DNA of 41,875 nt from Phenylobacterium sp. (lineage in GTDB: Bacteria > Pseudomonadota > Alphaproteobacteria > Caulobacterales > Caulobacteraceae): NCBI RefSeq assembly GCF_016793225.1, contig NZ_JAEUMN010000132.1, positions 1 through 41,875 on the forward strand. The letters are read 5' to 3'. Positions 28,879-38,581 of this stretch are shown in pieces (positions within the stretch are counted from its first letter, which is position 1; each line of letters opens with the position of its first letter). The notes under the pieces were generated by a model that saw nothing but the letters and a program-made list of their open reading frames with translations, was not told the origin of the DNA and did no database searches. The position numbers and the translations under genes are program-made.

Positions 28879-30762
28879 CTATCGGATGCTCTGCCAGCTC
28901 TTGGAGAGCAGGTTGGCGCAGTTGATCAGGCCGACCAGCGAATAGGTCTGGGGGTAGTTGCCCCACAGCTCCTGGCCATCCAGGGCCATGTCCTCGGACA
29001 GCAGGCCCGCCGCCGTCCGCCGCTCCAGCATCTCCTCGAAGAGCTTGCGCGCCTCCTCGGTGCGGCCCGACAGGTGCAGGGCCTCGATCAGCCAGAAGGT
29101 GCAGAAGTTGAAGGCGGTCTTCGGCAGCCCGAAGTCGTCGGGAATGGCGTACCGCAGCATGTACGGCCCGCGGCGCAGGCCGCGCTCGACGGCCGCCATG
29201 GTGGCCTGCATGCGCGGATCGTCAGCCGGCAGGAACCGCACGTCCACCAGCTGCAGCAGGCTCGCGTCCAGCTCGTCCCCGTCGAAGGTGGCGGCGAAGC
29301 GGCCTTCCTGCGCGTTCCAGGCGCGGGTCTCGATGGTGCTGCGGATGTCGGCCGCCCGCGCGTTCCAGTAGGCCGCCCGCTCGGCGAGGCCCAGGCGCGC
29401 GGCGGCGTTGCCCAGGCGGTCGCAGGCGGCCCAGCACATCACAGACGAATAGGTGTGCACCGCCTCGCGCCCGCGGAACTCCCACAGGCTGGCGTCCGGC
29501 TCGTCGTGCAGCTCGAAGGCGCGCTCGCCGATGGGCTCCAGGGCGCGGAAGTCGTCCACCGTCGCCGGGCGCAGCAGCCGCTCGTCGAAGAAGGCCTGCA
29601 CCGTCGAGAGCACGATCTGGCCGTAGACGTCGTGCTGCAGGTGCTCGTGCGCCTGGTTGCCCACCCGCACCGGACCGATGCCGCGATAGCCGGGCAGGTG
29701 CGGCGCGATCCATTCGGTCAGCACGGGCTCTAGCCCGACGCCGTAGACCGGCTGCACGTGGCCCGCCTTGCCGGAGGCCGCCGTCGGCAGGTCGAGGCCG
29801 GGGAGCTCGCGCTGCTCCGGGCGGATCGCCGACGGCTTCATGTCGCCGCGGTTCGCCTGGTCCACCAGGTTGCGCAGGTAGCCGAGGTAGTTCTCCAGCA
29901 TGTCGGCCGCGCCCAGCCGGTTCAGCGCCTGGACCACGTAGTAGGCGTCCCGCAGCCAGCAGTAGCGGTAGTCCCAGTTGCGGCCGCCGCCGTCGTCGGC
30001 CTCGTGCTCGGGGATCGAGGTGGTGAGCGCCGCCACGATCGCCCCGGTCTCCTCGTAGGCGCAGAGCTTGAGCGTGATCGCGGCGCGGATCACCGCCTCC
30101 TGCCATTCCAGCGGCACCGTCAGCGTCCGCACCCAGCCGCGCCAGTAGTCCGTCGTCTCGCGCAGCATCCTCTGGGTGGTGGTGGAGACGTCGGCCTCCA
30201 GGCCCTCGTCGGGTCCGAGGAAGAAGCCGATCGGCTCCTCGAGGCGGAAGGCCCGCTCGGCCGCGACGTGGCTCACCGGGGCGTCGGTGGTCAGCCGCAG
30301 CGTCACCGCCTCGCCCACGTAGCGGATGTGGTTCGAGCCGACGGTCTCGTAGCACCGCCGCTCGCCGTATTTCATCACCGGGCGCAGCCGCATGCGGATC
30401 CGCGGGGCGCCGCTCAGGGGCCGCACCATGCGGACGAACGCCAGCGGCCTGTATTGCCGGCCGTGGTGCCGATAGCGGGGGCAGAAGTCGAGGATCTCCA
30501 CCGCCGCGCCGTCGGCGTTGCGGATCTCGGTGCGCAGGATGGGCGTGTTGCGCAGGTAGGCCTGCCGGGTCTCCACCGCGCCTTCCACCTCGAGGATCCA
30601 GACGCCGTCCGCCTCGCCCGGCTCGGCCCCGGACAGCAGGGCCGAGAACATCGGGTCGCCGTCGACGCGCGGGACGCAGGCCCACACGTAGCGGCCCGCC
30701 CGGTCGATCAGCGCGCTGGCGGCGCAGTTGCCGATCGGAAACAGGTCGAGGGATTGGTCCAG
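28879..30762 (-). CDS. GH15 glycoside hydrolase (glucoamylase/trehalase-like)
   Basis: A 627-residue GH15 enzyme, an inverting exo-glucosidase family containing glucoamylases and bacterial trehalases. It has an N-terminal beta-sandwich (about 1-215) and an (alpha/alpha)6 barrel. Marks are LFPIGN at 7-12, NWDYRYCWLRD at 262-272, GYRGIGPVRVGNQA at 358-371, the probable catalytic acid Glu428 in SLWEFRG and base Glu590 in GLLSED. No signal peptide is seen, so it is probably cytoplasmic. The start appears to be CTG 30762: GGAGGA stands 7 bases upstream (30770-30775), the family N terminus begins there, and no ATG, GTG or TTG is nearby in frame. An in-frame TTG much further up lacks an RBS and adds Arg-rich sequence. 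Setting between otsAB and glk suggests trehalose or maltodextrin use. Confidence 0.88.
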   Translation of the reverse strand: MDQSLDLFPIGNCAASALIDRAGRYVWACVPRVDGDPMFSALLSGAEPGEADGVWILEVEGAVETRQAYLRNTPILRTEIRNADGAAVEILDFCPRYRHHGRQYRPLAFVRMVRPLSGAPRIRMRLRPVMKYGERRCYETVGSNHIRYVGEAVTLRLTTDAPVSHVAAERAFRLEEPIGFFLGPDEGLEADVSTTTQRMLRETTDYWRGWVRTLTVPLEWQEAVIRAAITLKLCAYEETGAIVAALTTSIPEHEADDGGGRNWDYRYCWLRDAYYVVQALNRLGAADMLENYLGYLRNLVDQANRGDMKPSAIRPEQRELPGLDLPTAASGKAGHVQPVYGVGLEPVLTEWIAPHLPGYRGIGPVRVGNQAHEHLQHDVYGQIVLSTVQAFFDERLLRPATVDDFRALEPIGERAFELHDEPDASLWEFRGREAVHTYSSVMCWAACDRLGNAAARLGLAERAAYWNARAADIRSTIETRAWNAQEGRFAATFDGDELDASLLQLVDVRFLPADDPRMQATMAAVERGLRRGPYMLRYAIPDDFGLPKTAFNFCTFWLIEALHLSGRTEEARKLFEEMLERRTAAGLLSEDMALDGQELWGNYPQTYSLVGLINCANLLSKSWQSIR

Positions 30763-30884
30763 ATGCCCGTCCTCCGGTTCGGCGCAAGCGAGAACGGCCG
30801 CGCCCCGCCGGCCGGCCGCCGATGGCGAAACGCCGCGCGCGAACCTTGGCTCCCGGCGACGGCGCCGCAGGCGCAAGCCGATCG

Positions 30885-30970
30885 AACCACGGAATGCGCG
30901 GAAGCACGCGGAAGGGCCCGGCGGCGGGCGCCTCCAGCTTGTTCCGTGTCGTTTCGCGTATTCCGTGGTT
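30885..30970. repeat. 86-bp imperfect inverted-repeat element between the GH15 gene and pgl
   Basis: Left arm 30885-30913 begins AACCACGGAATGCGCGGAA; right arm 30942-30970 is its near reverse complement, ending TTCCGTGGTT. The 29-base arms match perfectly over the outer 11 bases and differ at a few inner positions. A 28-base GC-rich centre lies between. The arms are built from repeated CACGGAA/CGCGGAA units and have lower GC than their surroundings, so the element looks inserted. It lies in the divergent promoter region of the GH15 gene and the pgl-edd-glk operon. Confidence 0.7.
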
Positions 30971-31020
30971 AGCCATTGAAAATGGCTCGCGCGGCCGCGT
31001 TGCGCGTTATGAGCGGATCC

Positions 31021-31680
31021 ATGATCGAAACCTTCCCGAGCGCCCCGGTCCTGGCCGACGCCGCCGCGCAGGCGGTCGCCGCCGCGCTGGCCGGGGCGGT
31101 GACGGCGCGCGGCCGCGCGTCCCTCGTGGCCACCGGCGGCCGCTCGCCCGGGCCGGTCTACGACCGCCTGGCCGGCGCGCCGCTGGACTGGACCCGGATC
31201 GCGGTGACCCTGTCCGACGAACGCTGCGCGCCGCCCGACGATCCCGTGTCCAACGCCCGGCTGGTGCGCGAGCGCCTTCTCGTCGGGCCTGCGGCGCGGG
31301 CGAGGTTCCTGCCCCTCTGGCCCGCGCCGGAGCCGGCCGCGGTGGCGGTCCTCACGCCCTTCGACGCGGTCATGCTGGGGATGGGCGAGGACGGCCACGT
31401 GGCCTCGCTGATCCCGGGCGATCCCGGCCTGGAGGACGCCCTGACCACGGCGGACCTGTTGAGGCCCGTGCCGGCCGGCCTGGGCCGGCCGCCGGTCGCG
31501 CGCATCACGCTCACGCTATCGGCCCTGCTACACGCTCGGGCCATCTTCCTTCTGGTCGCGGGAGAGACTAAGCGCGGGGTCGTCGAGCGGGCGCTCGCCG
31601 GCGACGACCTGCCTGTGGGCCGACTCCTCGCGCGCGCGAAGGCGCCGGTTCGCATCTTCTGGACCCCCGACGGAGGTTGA
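31021..31680 (+). CDS. pgl: 6-phosphogluconolactonase
   Basis: A 219-residue lactonase of the NagB/Pgl fold that hydrolyses 6-phosphogluconolactone, the product of Zwf. Marks are LVATGGRSPGPVYDRLA (phosphate loop, about 36-52), the DERCAPPDDPVSNARLVRERLL segment, and MLGMGEDGHVASLIPG with the catalytic His. Three in-frame starts lie close together; ATG 31021 is chosen because it opens the usual MIETFPSA N terminus, while the start near 30976 overlaps the inverted-repeat element. It is the first gene of pgl-edd-glk, with a 6-base gap to edd. Confidence 0.92.
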   Translation: MIETFPSAPVLADAAAQAVAAALAGAVTARGRASLVATGGRSPGPVYDRLAGAPLDWTRIAVTLSDERCAPPDDPVSNARLVRERLLVGPAARARFLPLWPAPEPAAVAVLTPFDAVMLGMGEDGHVASLIPGDPGLEDALTTADLLRPVPAGLGRPPVARITLTLSALLHARAIFLLVAGETKRGVVERALAGDDLPVGRLLARAKAPVRIFWTPDGG

Positions 31681-31686
31681 ACGCCC

Positions 31687-33509
<1,823 letters not shown>

Positions 33510-33513
<4 letters not shown>

Positions 33514-34481
33514 AGCCCCAGTATGTGGGCATCGTGGGCGATGTGGGCGGGACGAACGCGCGCTTCGCCGTGGTCGACGCCCAGGGCCACGTCCGCAACC
33601 CGCGCAGCTTCGCCAACAAGGACTACGCCAGCCTCGCCGACATCATGGCCGAGTACATCGAGACGACCGTCGGCCGGAAACGGCCCCCGCGGGCGGTGAT
33701 CGCGGTCGCCGGGCCGGTCCTGCACGGCGAGATCGAATTCACCAACCTCGACTGGGTGGTCTCGGAGGGCGACCTGCTCGCGCAGTTCGAGTTCGAGGCG
33801 GTCCGGCTGATCAACGACTTCGCCGCCCAGGCCATCGCCTGCCCGCTGCTCGAGGGGCCCGACCTGCGCGTCCTCGGCCCGAACCTGGCGAAGGGTCCCG
33901 TGGACTGTCCGATGGTGGCGCTGGGCGCCGGCACGGGCTTCGGCGTCGCGGCCCTGGCCCGCAGCGCCCGCGGCGACGTGGCGCTGGCCACCGAGGGCGG
34001 GCACGCCGCCTTCGCGCCGACCGACGAGGTCGAGGTGGAGGTCTGGAAGCGGCTCGACGCCCGGTACGGCCGGGTCTCGATCGAACGCCTGCTGTCAGGC
34101 CAGGGTCTCTACGACCTCTACTGCGTCCTGGCCGAGCTCGCCGGCAAGGCGCCCGAGCTGGCGGACGAGGCCATGGTCACCCGCGAGGGCCTGGTCGGCG
34201 ATCCGCTGGCGTCGGCGGCCCTGGACCGGTTCGTGGGCATCATGGGCGCGGTGGCGGGCGACCTGGCCCTGACCTTCGGCGCCCGGGGCGGGGTCTTCGT
34301 CTCCGGCGGCATCGCCCCGCGCATCGCCGAGCGCCTGGCCGGCGGCGGCTTCCGCGCGCGCTTCGAGGACAAGGGGCGCCTCTCCGACTACGTGCAGACC
34401 GTGCCCACCTACCTGGTGCTGCATCCCTATCCCGCGATCCTGGGCGCCGCCCGCCAGCTGGAGCTGCTCGAGCGTCTCTGA
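33510..34481 (+). CDS. glk: Glucokinase
   Basis: A 323-residue ROK-unrelated, Glk-type hexokinase that phosphorylates glucose with ATP. The phosphate-binding [12 protein letters not shown] is at residues 10-21, AVAGPV in the N-terminal lobe, FTNLDWVV with catalytic-region residues, [19 protein letters not shown], and the EGGH motif. The C-terminal SGGIAPRI completes the actin-like fold. Its ATG overlaps the edd stop, so translation is coupled. It would supply glucose-6-phosphate to Zwf, including glucose released inside the cell from trehalose or maltodextrin by the neighbouring GH15 enzyme. Its stop codon lies inside a palindrome shared with the convergent downstream gene. Confidence 0.96.
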
Positions 34482-34490
34482 GGCCCTCAG
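34478..34490. terminator. 13-bp palindrome holding both convergent stop codons
   Basis: CTGAGGCCCTCAG is symmetric around 34484 and contains the glk TGA (34479-34481) and the complement of the opposite gene's TGA (34487-34489). The genes are 5 bases apart. Its 6-base arms with a 1-base centre could make a small hairpin in either transcript, but no T-run follows, so termination here is uncertain. Confidence 0.35.
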
Positions 34491-35308
34491 CAGGCGGGGG
34501 CGGGGCTCACGCGGCGGATGTTGACGCTCTCGTCCACCGACGAGGCGCCGGCGCGCTCCACGCGGCGCTGCGCCAGGGTGATCACGCGCCCGTCGCGGCT
34601 GGAGACCACGGCGTCGGTGGTGAAGTCCTGGCGCACCCCGGTCGAGCCGCCCACCGCCGCGCGCGTCACCCGCACCGTGCAGCCGGCCTTCAGCACGCGC
34701 ACGTCCGACAGCGCCCGGCCCGGGGGGCTTCGGCGGAAGTCGGTCACCACCTTGGAGCCCAGCGGCGTCGGGCCTACCGGCTCCATGATCGCCATCAGCC
34801 GCACGTCGCCCAGCACCATGTCCTGCGCGGCGTAGAGCGGCTCCTGGGCGAAGCGCTGATGGTAGATGTTGCGGATGGTGTCGAGCCGCGGCAGGGCCGC
34901 GTCCACCCCCGCCAGCACGCGCGTCTTGAACGCCTCCCAGTTGTCCAGCCCCGCCAGCGTCCCGTCGTGCCGCAGGCGGAACTCGAGCGGGACCCCGATC
35001 AGCGCCTTCAGCGCCGTCTCCATCGAAGGCCCGGACGAATCCGTCAGCGACGCCTCGCGCAGGGTGTAGCGCAGCTTCAGCCCGTCGGGCGTGACGCCCA
35101 GGACCTCGACGTCGAAGGCCTGGCTGTTGGTCTGGCTGGCGTCGCCGTCGGCGTTGCGCTCGGCGTACCTGGCCTCGCTGCGGAAGCGGTAGAGGTCGCC
35201 CACCGCGTCCGCCCGCGTGCGCACCGTCACCGACTCGGCCGCCTCCTGCGCGCCGGCCGACCACGGCAGGGCGAGAACCAGGGCCGCGGCGACGAACGCT
35301 TGCCTCAT
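34487..35308 (-). CDS. Secreted protein of unknown function
   Basis: A 273-residue protein with a clear signal peptide (residues 1 to about 20, ending SAGAQ), so periplasmic or surface-located. The mature part looks beta-rich, with alternating strands such as YRFRSEARYAERNADGD, VEVLGVTPDGLKLRYTL and GRVITLAQRRVE, interrupted by one helical stretch around residues 125-170 (NWEAFKTRVLAGVDAAL). There are two Cys, one in KAGCTVRVTR and one as the last residue. I do not recognise a family. Its ATG overlaps the enoyl-CoA hydratase stop by 4 bases (ATGA), so it is cotranscribed with acyl-CoA genes. A lipid-binding or envelope role is a guess from that context only. Confidence 0.8.
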   Translation of the reverse strand: MRQAFVAAALVLALPWSAGAQEAAESVTVRTRADAVGDLYRFRSEARYAERNADGDASQTNSQAFDVEVLGVTPDGLKLRYTLREASLTDSSGPSMETALKALIGVPLEFRLRHDGTLAGLDNWEAFKTRVLAGVDAALPRLDTIRNIYHQRFAQEPLYAAQDMVLGDVRLMAIMEPVGPTPLGSKVVTDFRRSPPGRALSDVRVLKAGCTVRVTRAAVGGSTGVRQDFTTDAVVSSRDGRVITLAQRRVERAGASSVDESVNIRRVSPAPAC

Positions 35309-36081
35309 CGCCCGACGAAGTTCCCGACCCGGCGCTCGGCCACCGAGCGCACGCCCTCGGCGTAGTCGGCGGTGTCGCGCAGCCAGCCCTGTTCGGCGGC
35401 CTCCTTGTCGGTCTGGGCGCGCACCGCCGCGGCCAGGTCGCCGCGCATGGTCTTGCGCGTGGCGACGATGGCCAGCGGCGCGTTCTCGGCGATCTCCTTC
35501 GCCAGGCGCAGCGCCGCGCTCCGCAGCTCTTCCAGGGGGACCACCTCGTCCACGAGGCCCCAGGCCAGTCCGTCCTCGGCCTTCACGCGGCGGCCGGTCA
35601 GGCACATCAACTCGGCCTTCGAATGCCCCACCAGCCGCGGCAGGGTGTGGGTCAGCCCGAAGCCCGGGTGGAAGCCCAGCTTCACGAAGTTGGCCGCGAA
35701 TCGCGCGTCGGGCGAGGCGACGCGGAAGTCGGCCATCACCGCCAGGCCCAGGCCCGCGCCCACCGCCGCGCCCTGCACGGCGGCCACGATCGGCTTCTTC
35801 GCCGAGAACAGCCGCACCGCCTGGTCGTACAGGGGGTTCACCGCGCCCAGCCCGCCCTGGTCCTCGCGCCGCACCAGGTCGGCCCCGGCGCAGAAGTTCT
35901 TGCCCTCAGCCTGCAGCACCGTGCAGCGCAGCGCCGTCTCGCCGTCGATGGCGTCCAGCGCGTCGGCCAGGTCGCGCATCAGCTCGACCGAGACGTGGTT
36001 GTGCGGGGGCTTGTCGATGGTCACCACGGCGACGTTGCCGTCCACCGCCACCGACACGTGCTCGCCGAATTGCGTCTGCAT
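35305..36081 (-). CDS. Enoyl-CoA hydratase/isomerase family protein
   Basis: A 258-residue crotonase-fold enzyme acting on acyl-CoA thioesters. The oxyanion-hole segments are GKNFCAGADL (first) and GAAVGAGLGLAVMADFRVAS (second). Glu at the usual first catalytic position is not obvious, and the second site lies around FVKLGFHPGFGLTHTLPRLVG, where the canonical hydratase carries Glu; here it is a Gly/His-rich stretch, so the reaction may not be simple 2-enoyl-CoA hydration. ATG 36081 has AGGGGA upstream. It follows the acyl-CoA dehydrogenase by 14 bases and overlaps the secreted unknown, forming a three-gene unit. Confidence 0.9.
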   Translation of the reverse strand: MQTQFGEHVSVAVDGNVAVVTIDKPPHNHVSVELMRDLADALDAIDGETALRCTVLQAEGKNFCAGADLVRREDQGGLGAVNPLYDQAVRLFSAKKPIVAAVQGAAVGAGLGLAVMADFRVASPDARFAANFVKLGFHPGFGLTHTLPRLVGHSKAELMCLTGRRVKAEDGLAWGLVDEVVPLEELRSAALRLAKEIAENAPLAIVATRKTMRGDLAAAVRAQTDKEAAEQGWLRDTADYAEGVRSVAERRVGNFVGR

Positions 36082-36095
36082 CTGGTCCCCTGTCC

Positions 36096-37262
36096 CTATT
36101 TCCGCGTGCCCAGGAGGTTCCGGGCCACGACCCACTTATGCACCTCGCTGGGCCCGTCGTAGATGCGCATCGTGCGCAGCTTGGCCTGCATGAGCTGCAG
36201 CGGCAGCTCCTTGGTCATGCCCATGGCGCCGAACGCCTGCATGGCGCGGTCCACGGTCTCGTACGCCATCTCGGTGGCGAACCACTTGATCATGCTGATC
36301 TCGGACCGCACGTCGCGGCCGTTGTCCAGCTTCCACGCGCAGTCGTAGGTCATCAGCCGGGCGGCATGGATCTTGGTCGCCGCCTCGGCCACCCAGAACT
36401 GGATCGCCTGGCGCTCCGAGAGCGGCACGCCGAACGTCTTCCGCTGCGGGACGTACTCGATGACCATGTCCAGCGCCCGCTGGGCCATGCCGACCGACCA
36501 CGCCGCCATCTGGATCCGGCGGGTGCCCAGCCGCACCTGCATCGGCGCGAAGCCGGCGCCCTCCTGGCCCAGCAGCTTCCAGCCCTCGACCCGGCAGTCC
36601 TCCAGGGCGATCTCGTAGCTGTACTGCCCGCCCAGCATGGGGATGCGGCGCAGGATGTTGAAGCCGGGCGTGCCCTTGTCGACCAGGAACGCGCTCATCC
36701 CGCCCCGGGCGCCCTTCTCCCTGTCGGTCACCGCCATCAGGATGGTGAAGTCGGACTCCGCCGCCCGCGTGATCCAGATCTTCCGGCCGTTGATCACCCA
36801 GTCGTCGCCGTCGCGCCGGGCGAAGGTGGTCATGCCCGCGGGGTCGGACCCCGCGCCCGGCTCGGAGATGCCGATGGCCGAGCTCAGCTTGCCGGCGACG
36901 TAGGGCGCCAGGTACGCCTCGCGCTGGCGGTCGTTCACCGTCGCCATCAGCATCCGCAGGTTCGGGCTGTCCGGCGGCAGGGTGTAGGGCGTCACGCAGC
37001 GCCCGATCTCCTCCTCCACGCCCACCATCGCCGTCATCGGCAGGTCCGAGCCGCCCACGTCCTCAGGCGCGTCCAGGCCGAACAGGCCCAGCTCGTGCGC
37101 CTTCCTGTCCAGGCGGGCGTGGTCCTCGGGCGACAGCTTCAGGCCCTGGCCTTCGGCTTCGCGCTGCATGACGCCGGCTTCCAGCGGCATCAGCTCGTCC
37201 TTCACGAACCGGGCCACCAGGTCCTTGAGCATGCGGTGCTCTTCCGAGAGCTCGAAGTCCAC
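36096..37262 (-). CDS. Acyl-CoA dehydrogenase
   Basis: A 388-residue FAD enzyme that introduces a 2,3 double bond in an acyl-CoA and passes electrons to ETF. Marks are the N-terminal helix MDFELSEEHRMLKDLVARFV, AIGISEPGAGSDPAGM for FAD and substrate binding, KIWITRAAESDFTI, and the C-terminal RIYDGPSEVHKWVVARNLL. The last block has DGPSEVH rather than the YEGxxxIQ form with catalytic Glu seen in medium-chain enzymes, and resembles the ACAD10/11-like branch. The start is GTG 37262 with GGGGGA upstream. It diverges from the CoA-transferase gene across 71 bases that contain a loose inverted repeat (37259-37269, 37310-37322). Confidence 0.94.
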   Translation of the reverse strand: MDFELSEEHRMLKDLVARFVKDELMPLEAGVMQREAEGQGLKLSPEDHARLDRKAHELGLFGLDAPEDVGGSDLPMTAMVGVEEEIGRCVTPYTLPPDSPNLRMLMATVNDRQREAYLAPYVAGKLSSAIGISEPGAGSDPAGMTTFARRDGDDWVINGRKIWITRAAESDFTILMAVTDREKGARGGMSAFLVDKGTPGFNILRRIPMLGGQYSYEIALEDCRVEGWKLLGQEGAGFAPMQVRLGTRRIQMAAWSVGMAQRALDMVIEYVPQRKTFGVPLSERQAIQFWVAEAATKIHAARLMTYDCAWKLDNGRDVRSEISMIKWFATEMAYETVDRAMQAFGAMGMTKELPLQLMQAKLRTMRIYDGPSEVHKWVVARNLLGTRK

Positions 37263-37333
37263 TGGCTTCCCCCAACGTCACTGCTGTTGTAGCCCGCATC
37301 ATAACGGTCGAAGCCGCAGTGGGGAGGCGTAAC

Positions 37334-38581
37334 GTGACGGAACCCAGCCGAATGGGCGCGAAGCCGACCGGCCCGCTGTCCGGCGTCCGCATCCTCGATC
37401 TCACCAGCGTGGTGAACGGCGCCTACGGGACCCAGATCCTCGCCGACCAGGGCGCCGACGTGATCAAGCTGGAAGACCCCGGCTCGGGCCGCGGCGACGG
37501 CGGCGACATCATGCGGTGGGCGGGCCACTTGCCGGAAGGCGCGCCCAAGGGCCTCGGCCCCATCTTCCTCACCATCAACCGCAACAAGCGCTCGATCCTG
37601 CTCGACCTGAAGACCGAGCGCGGGAAGAAGGCCCTCCACCGGCTCATCGCCTCGTGCGACGTGCTCACCTCCTCGATCCGCTACGAGGGCATGAAACGCC
37701 TGGGCCTCGCCTACGAGGACGTCTGCGCGATCAAGCCGGACATCGTCTTCGTCCATGCCGCCGGCTACGGCTCGGACGGCCCCTATGCGGGCGAGCCGGC
37801 CTACGACGACCTGATCCAGTCGGCCAGCGGCCTCGCCGACGTCCTGCCGCGCACCGACGGCAACCCTGTCCCGCGCATCCTGCCCACCCTGGTGGCCGAC
37901 AAGGTCTCGGGCCTCTTCTTCGCCCAGGCGGTCACCGCCGCGCTCTTCCACCGCCAGCGCACCGGCGAGGGCCAGTTCGTGGAGGTGCCGATGTTCGAGT
38001 GCGTCACCAGCTTCCTGCTGGTCGAGCACCTCTACGACCACACCTTCCAGCCGCCCACGGGCCAGTGGGGCTACCAGCGGGTCATCAACCCCAACCGCAA
38101 GCCGTTCAGGACCAAGGACGGCTACATCGGCCTCCTGCCCTACACCGACCGGCAGTGGGACCAGTTCTTCGACGCCGCCGGCTTCGGCGAGCAGGTCAAG
38201 AACGATCCCCGCTTCGCCGACTACGCCACCCGCGCGAAGCACACCCGCGAGCTCTACGGCCTGATCGAGCAGGCCGCCGCCACCAAGACCACCCAGGAGT
38301 GGCTGGATATCCTGAAGCCGCTGTCGATCCCGGTGGTGAAGACCAACACCCTCGAGGACCTGGACGCCGACCCGCACCTCGCGGCCGTCGGCTTCTTCCA
38401 GGAGCACCACCATCCGGACCTCGGCGCCTACCGCCTCATGAAGCCCCCGGTGAAGTTCTCCAGGTCCCCCAGCAACATCCGCCGCCACCCTCCCAAGCTG
38501 GGCGAACACACCGACGAGATCCTGGCGGAGTTCGGCGTGGGGGCGGGCGAAGACGCCACCGCAAGCCAGGGCGACGCATGA
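37334..38581 (+). CDS. Class III acyl-CoA transferase (CaiB/BaiF family)
   Basis: A 415-residue class III CoA-transferase that moves CoA between carboxylic acids through an Asp-anhydride intermediate. Marks are LSGVRILDLTSVVNGAYGTQILADQGADVIK at the N terminus (residues about 14-44), NRNKRSILLDLKTERG, and EPAYDDLIQSASG, the segment that holds the catalytic Asp. The C-terminal HPPKLGEHTDEIL is typical. GTG 37334 is chosen because GGAGG stands 6 bases upstream; a further GTG at 37319 and ATG at 37352 are alternatives. It overlaps the MDR reductase gene by 4 bases (ATGA). Together with the divergent dehydrogenase and hydratase it suggests activation and degradation of an uncommon carboxylic acid. 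Confidence 0.93.
   Translation: MTEPSRMGAKPTGPLSGVRILDLTSVVNGAYGTQILADQGADVIKLEDPGSGRGDGGDIMRWAGHLPEGAPKGLGPIFLTINRNKRSILLDLKTERGKKALHRLIASCDVLTSSIRYEGMKRLGLAYEDVCAIKPDIVFVHAAGYGSDGPYAGEPAYDDLIQSASGLADVLPRTDGNPVPRILPTLVADKVSGLFFAQAVTAALFHRQRTGEGQFVEVPMFECVTSFLLVEHLYDHTFQPPTGQWGYQRVINPNRKPFRTKDGYIGLLPYTDRQWDQFFDAAGFGEQVKNDPRFADYATRAKHTRELYGLIEQAAATKTTQEWLDILKPLSIPVVKTNTLEDLDADPHLAAVGFFQEHHHPDLGAYRLMKPPVKFSRSPSNIRRHPPKLGEHTDEILAEFGVGAGEDATASQGDA

Noticed and set aside
30763-31398. Upstream extension of the GH15 gene to 839 codons
   Set aside because: It would run through the inverted repeat and antisense to pgl, and adds no GH15 homology.
37202-38509. 435-codon minus-strand frame over the CoA-transferase
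   Set aside because: Antisense shadow; the plus-strand CoA-transferase has clear family motifs throughout.
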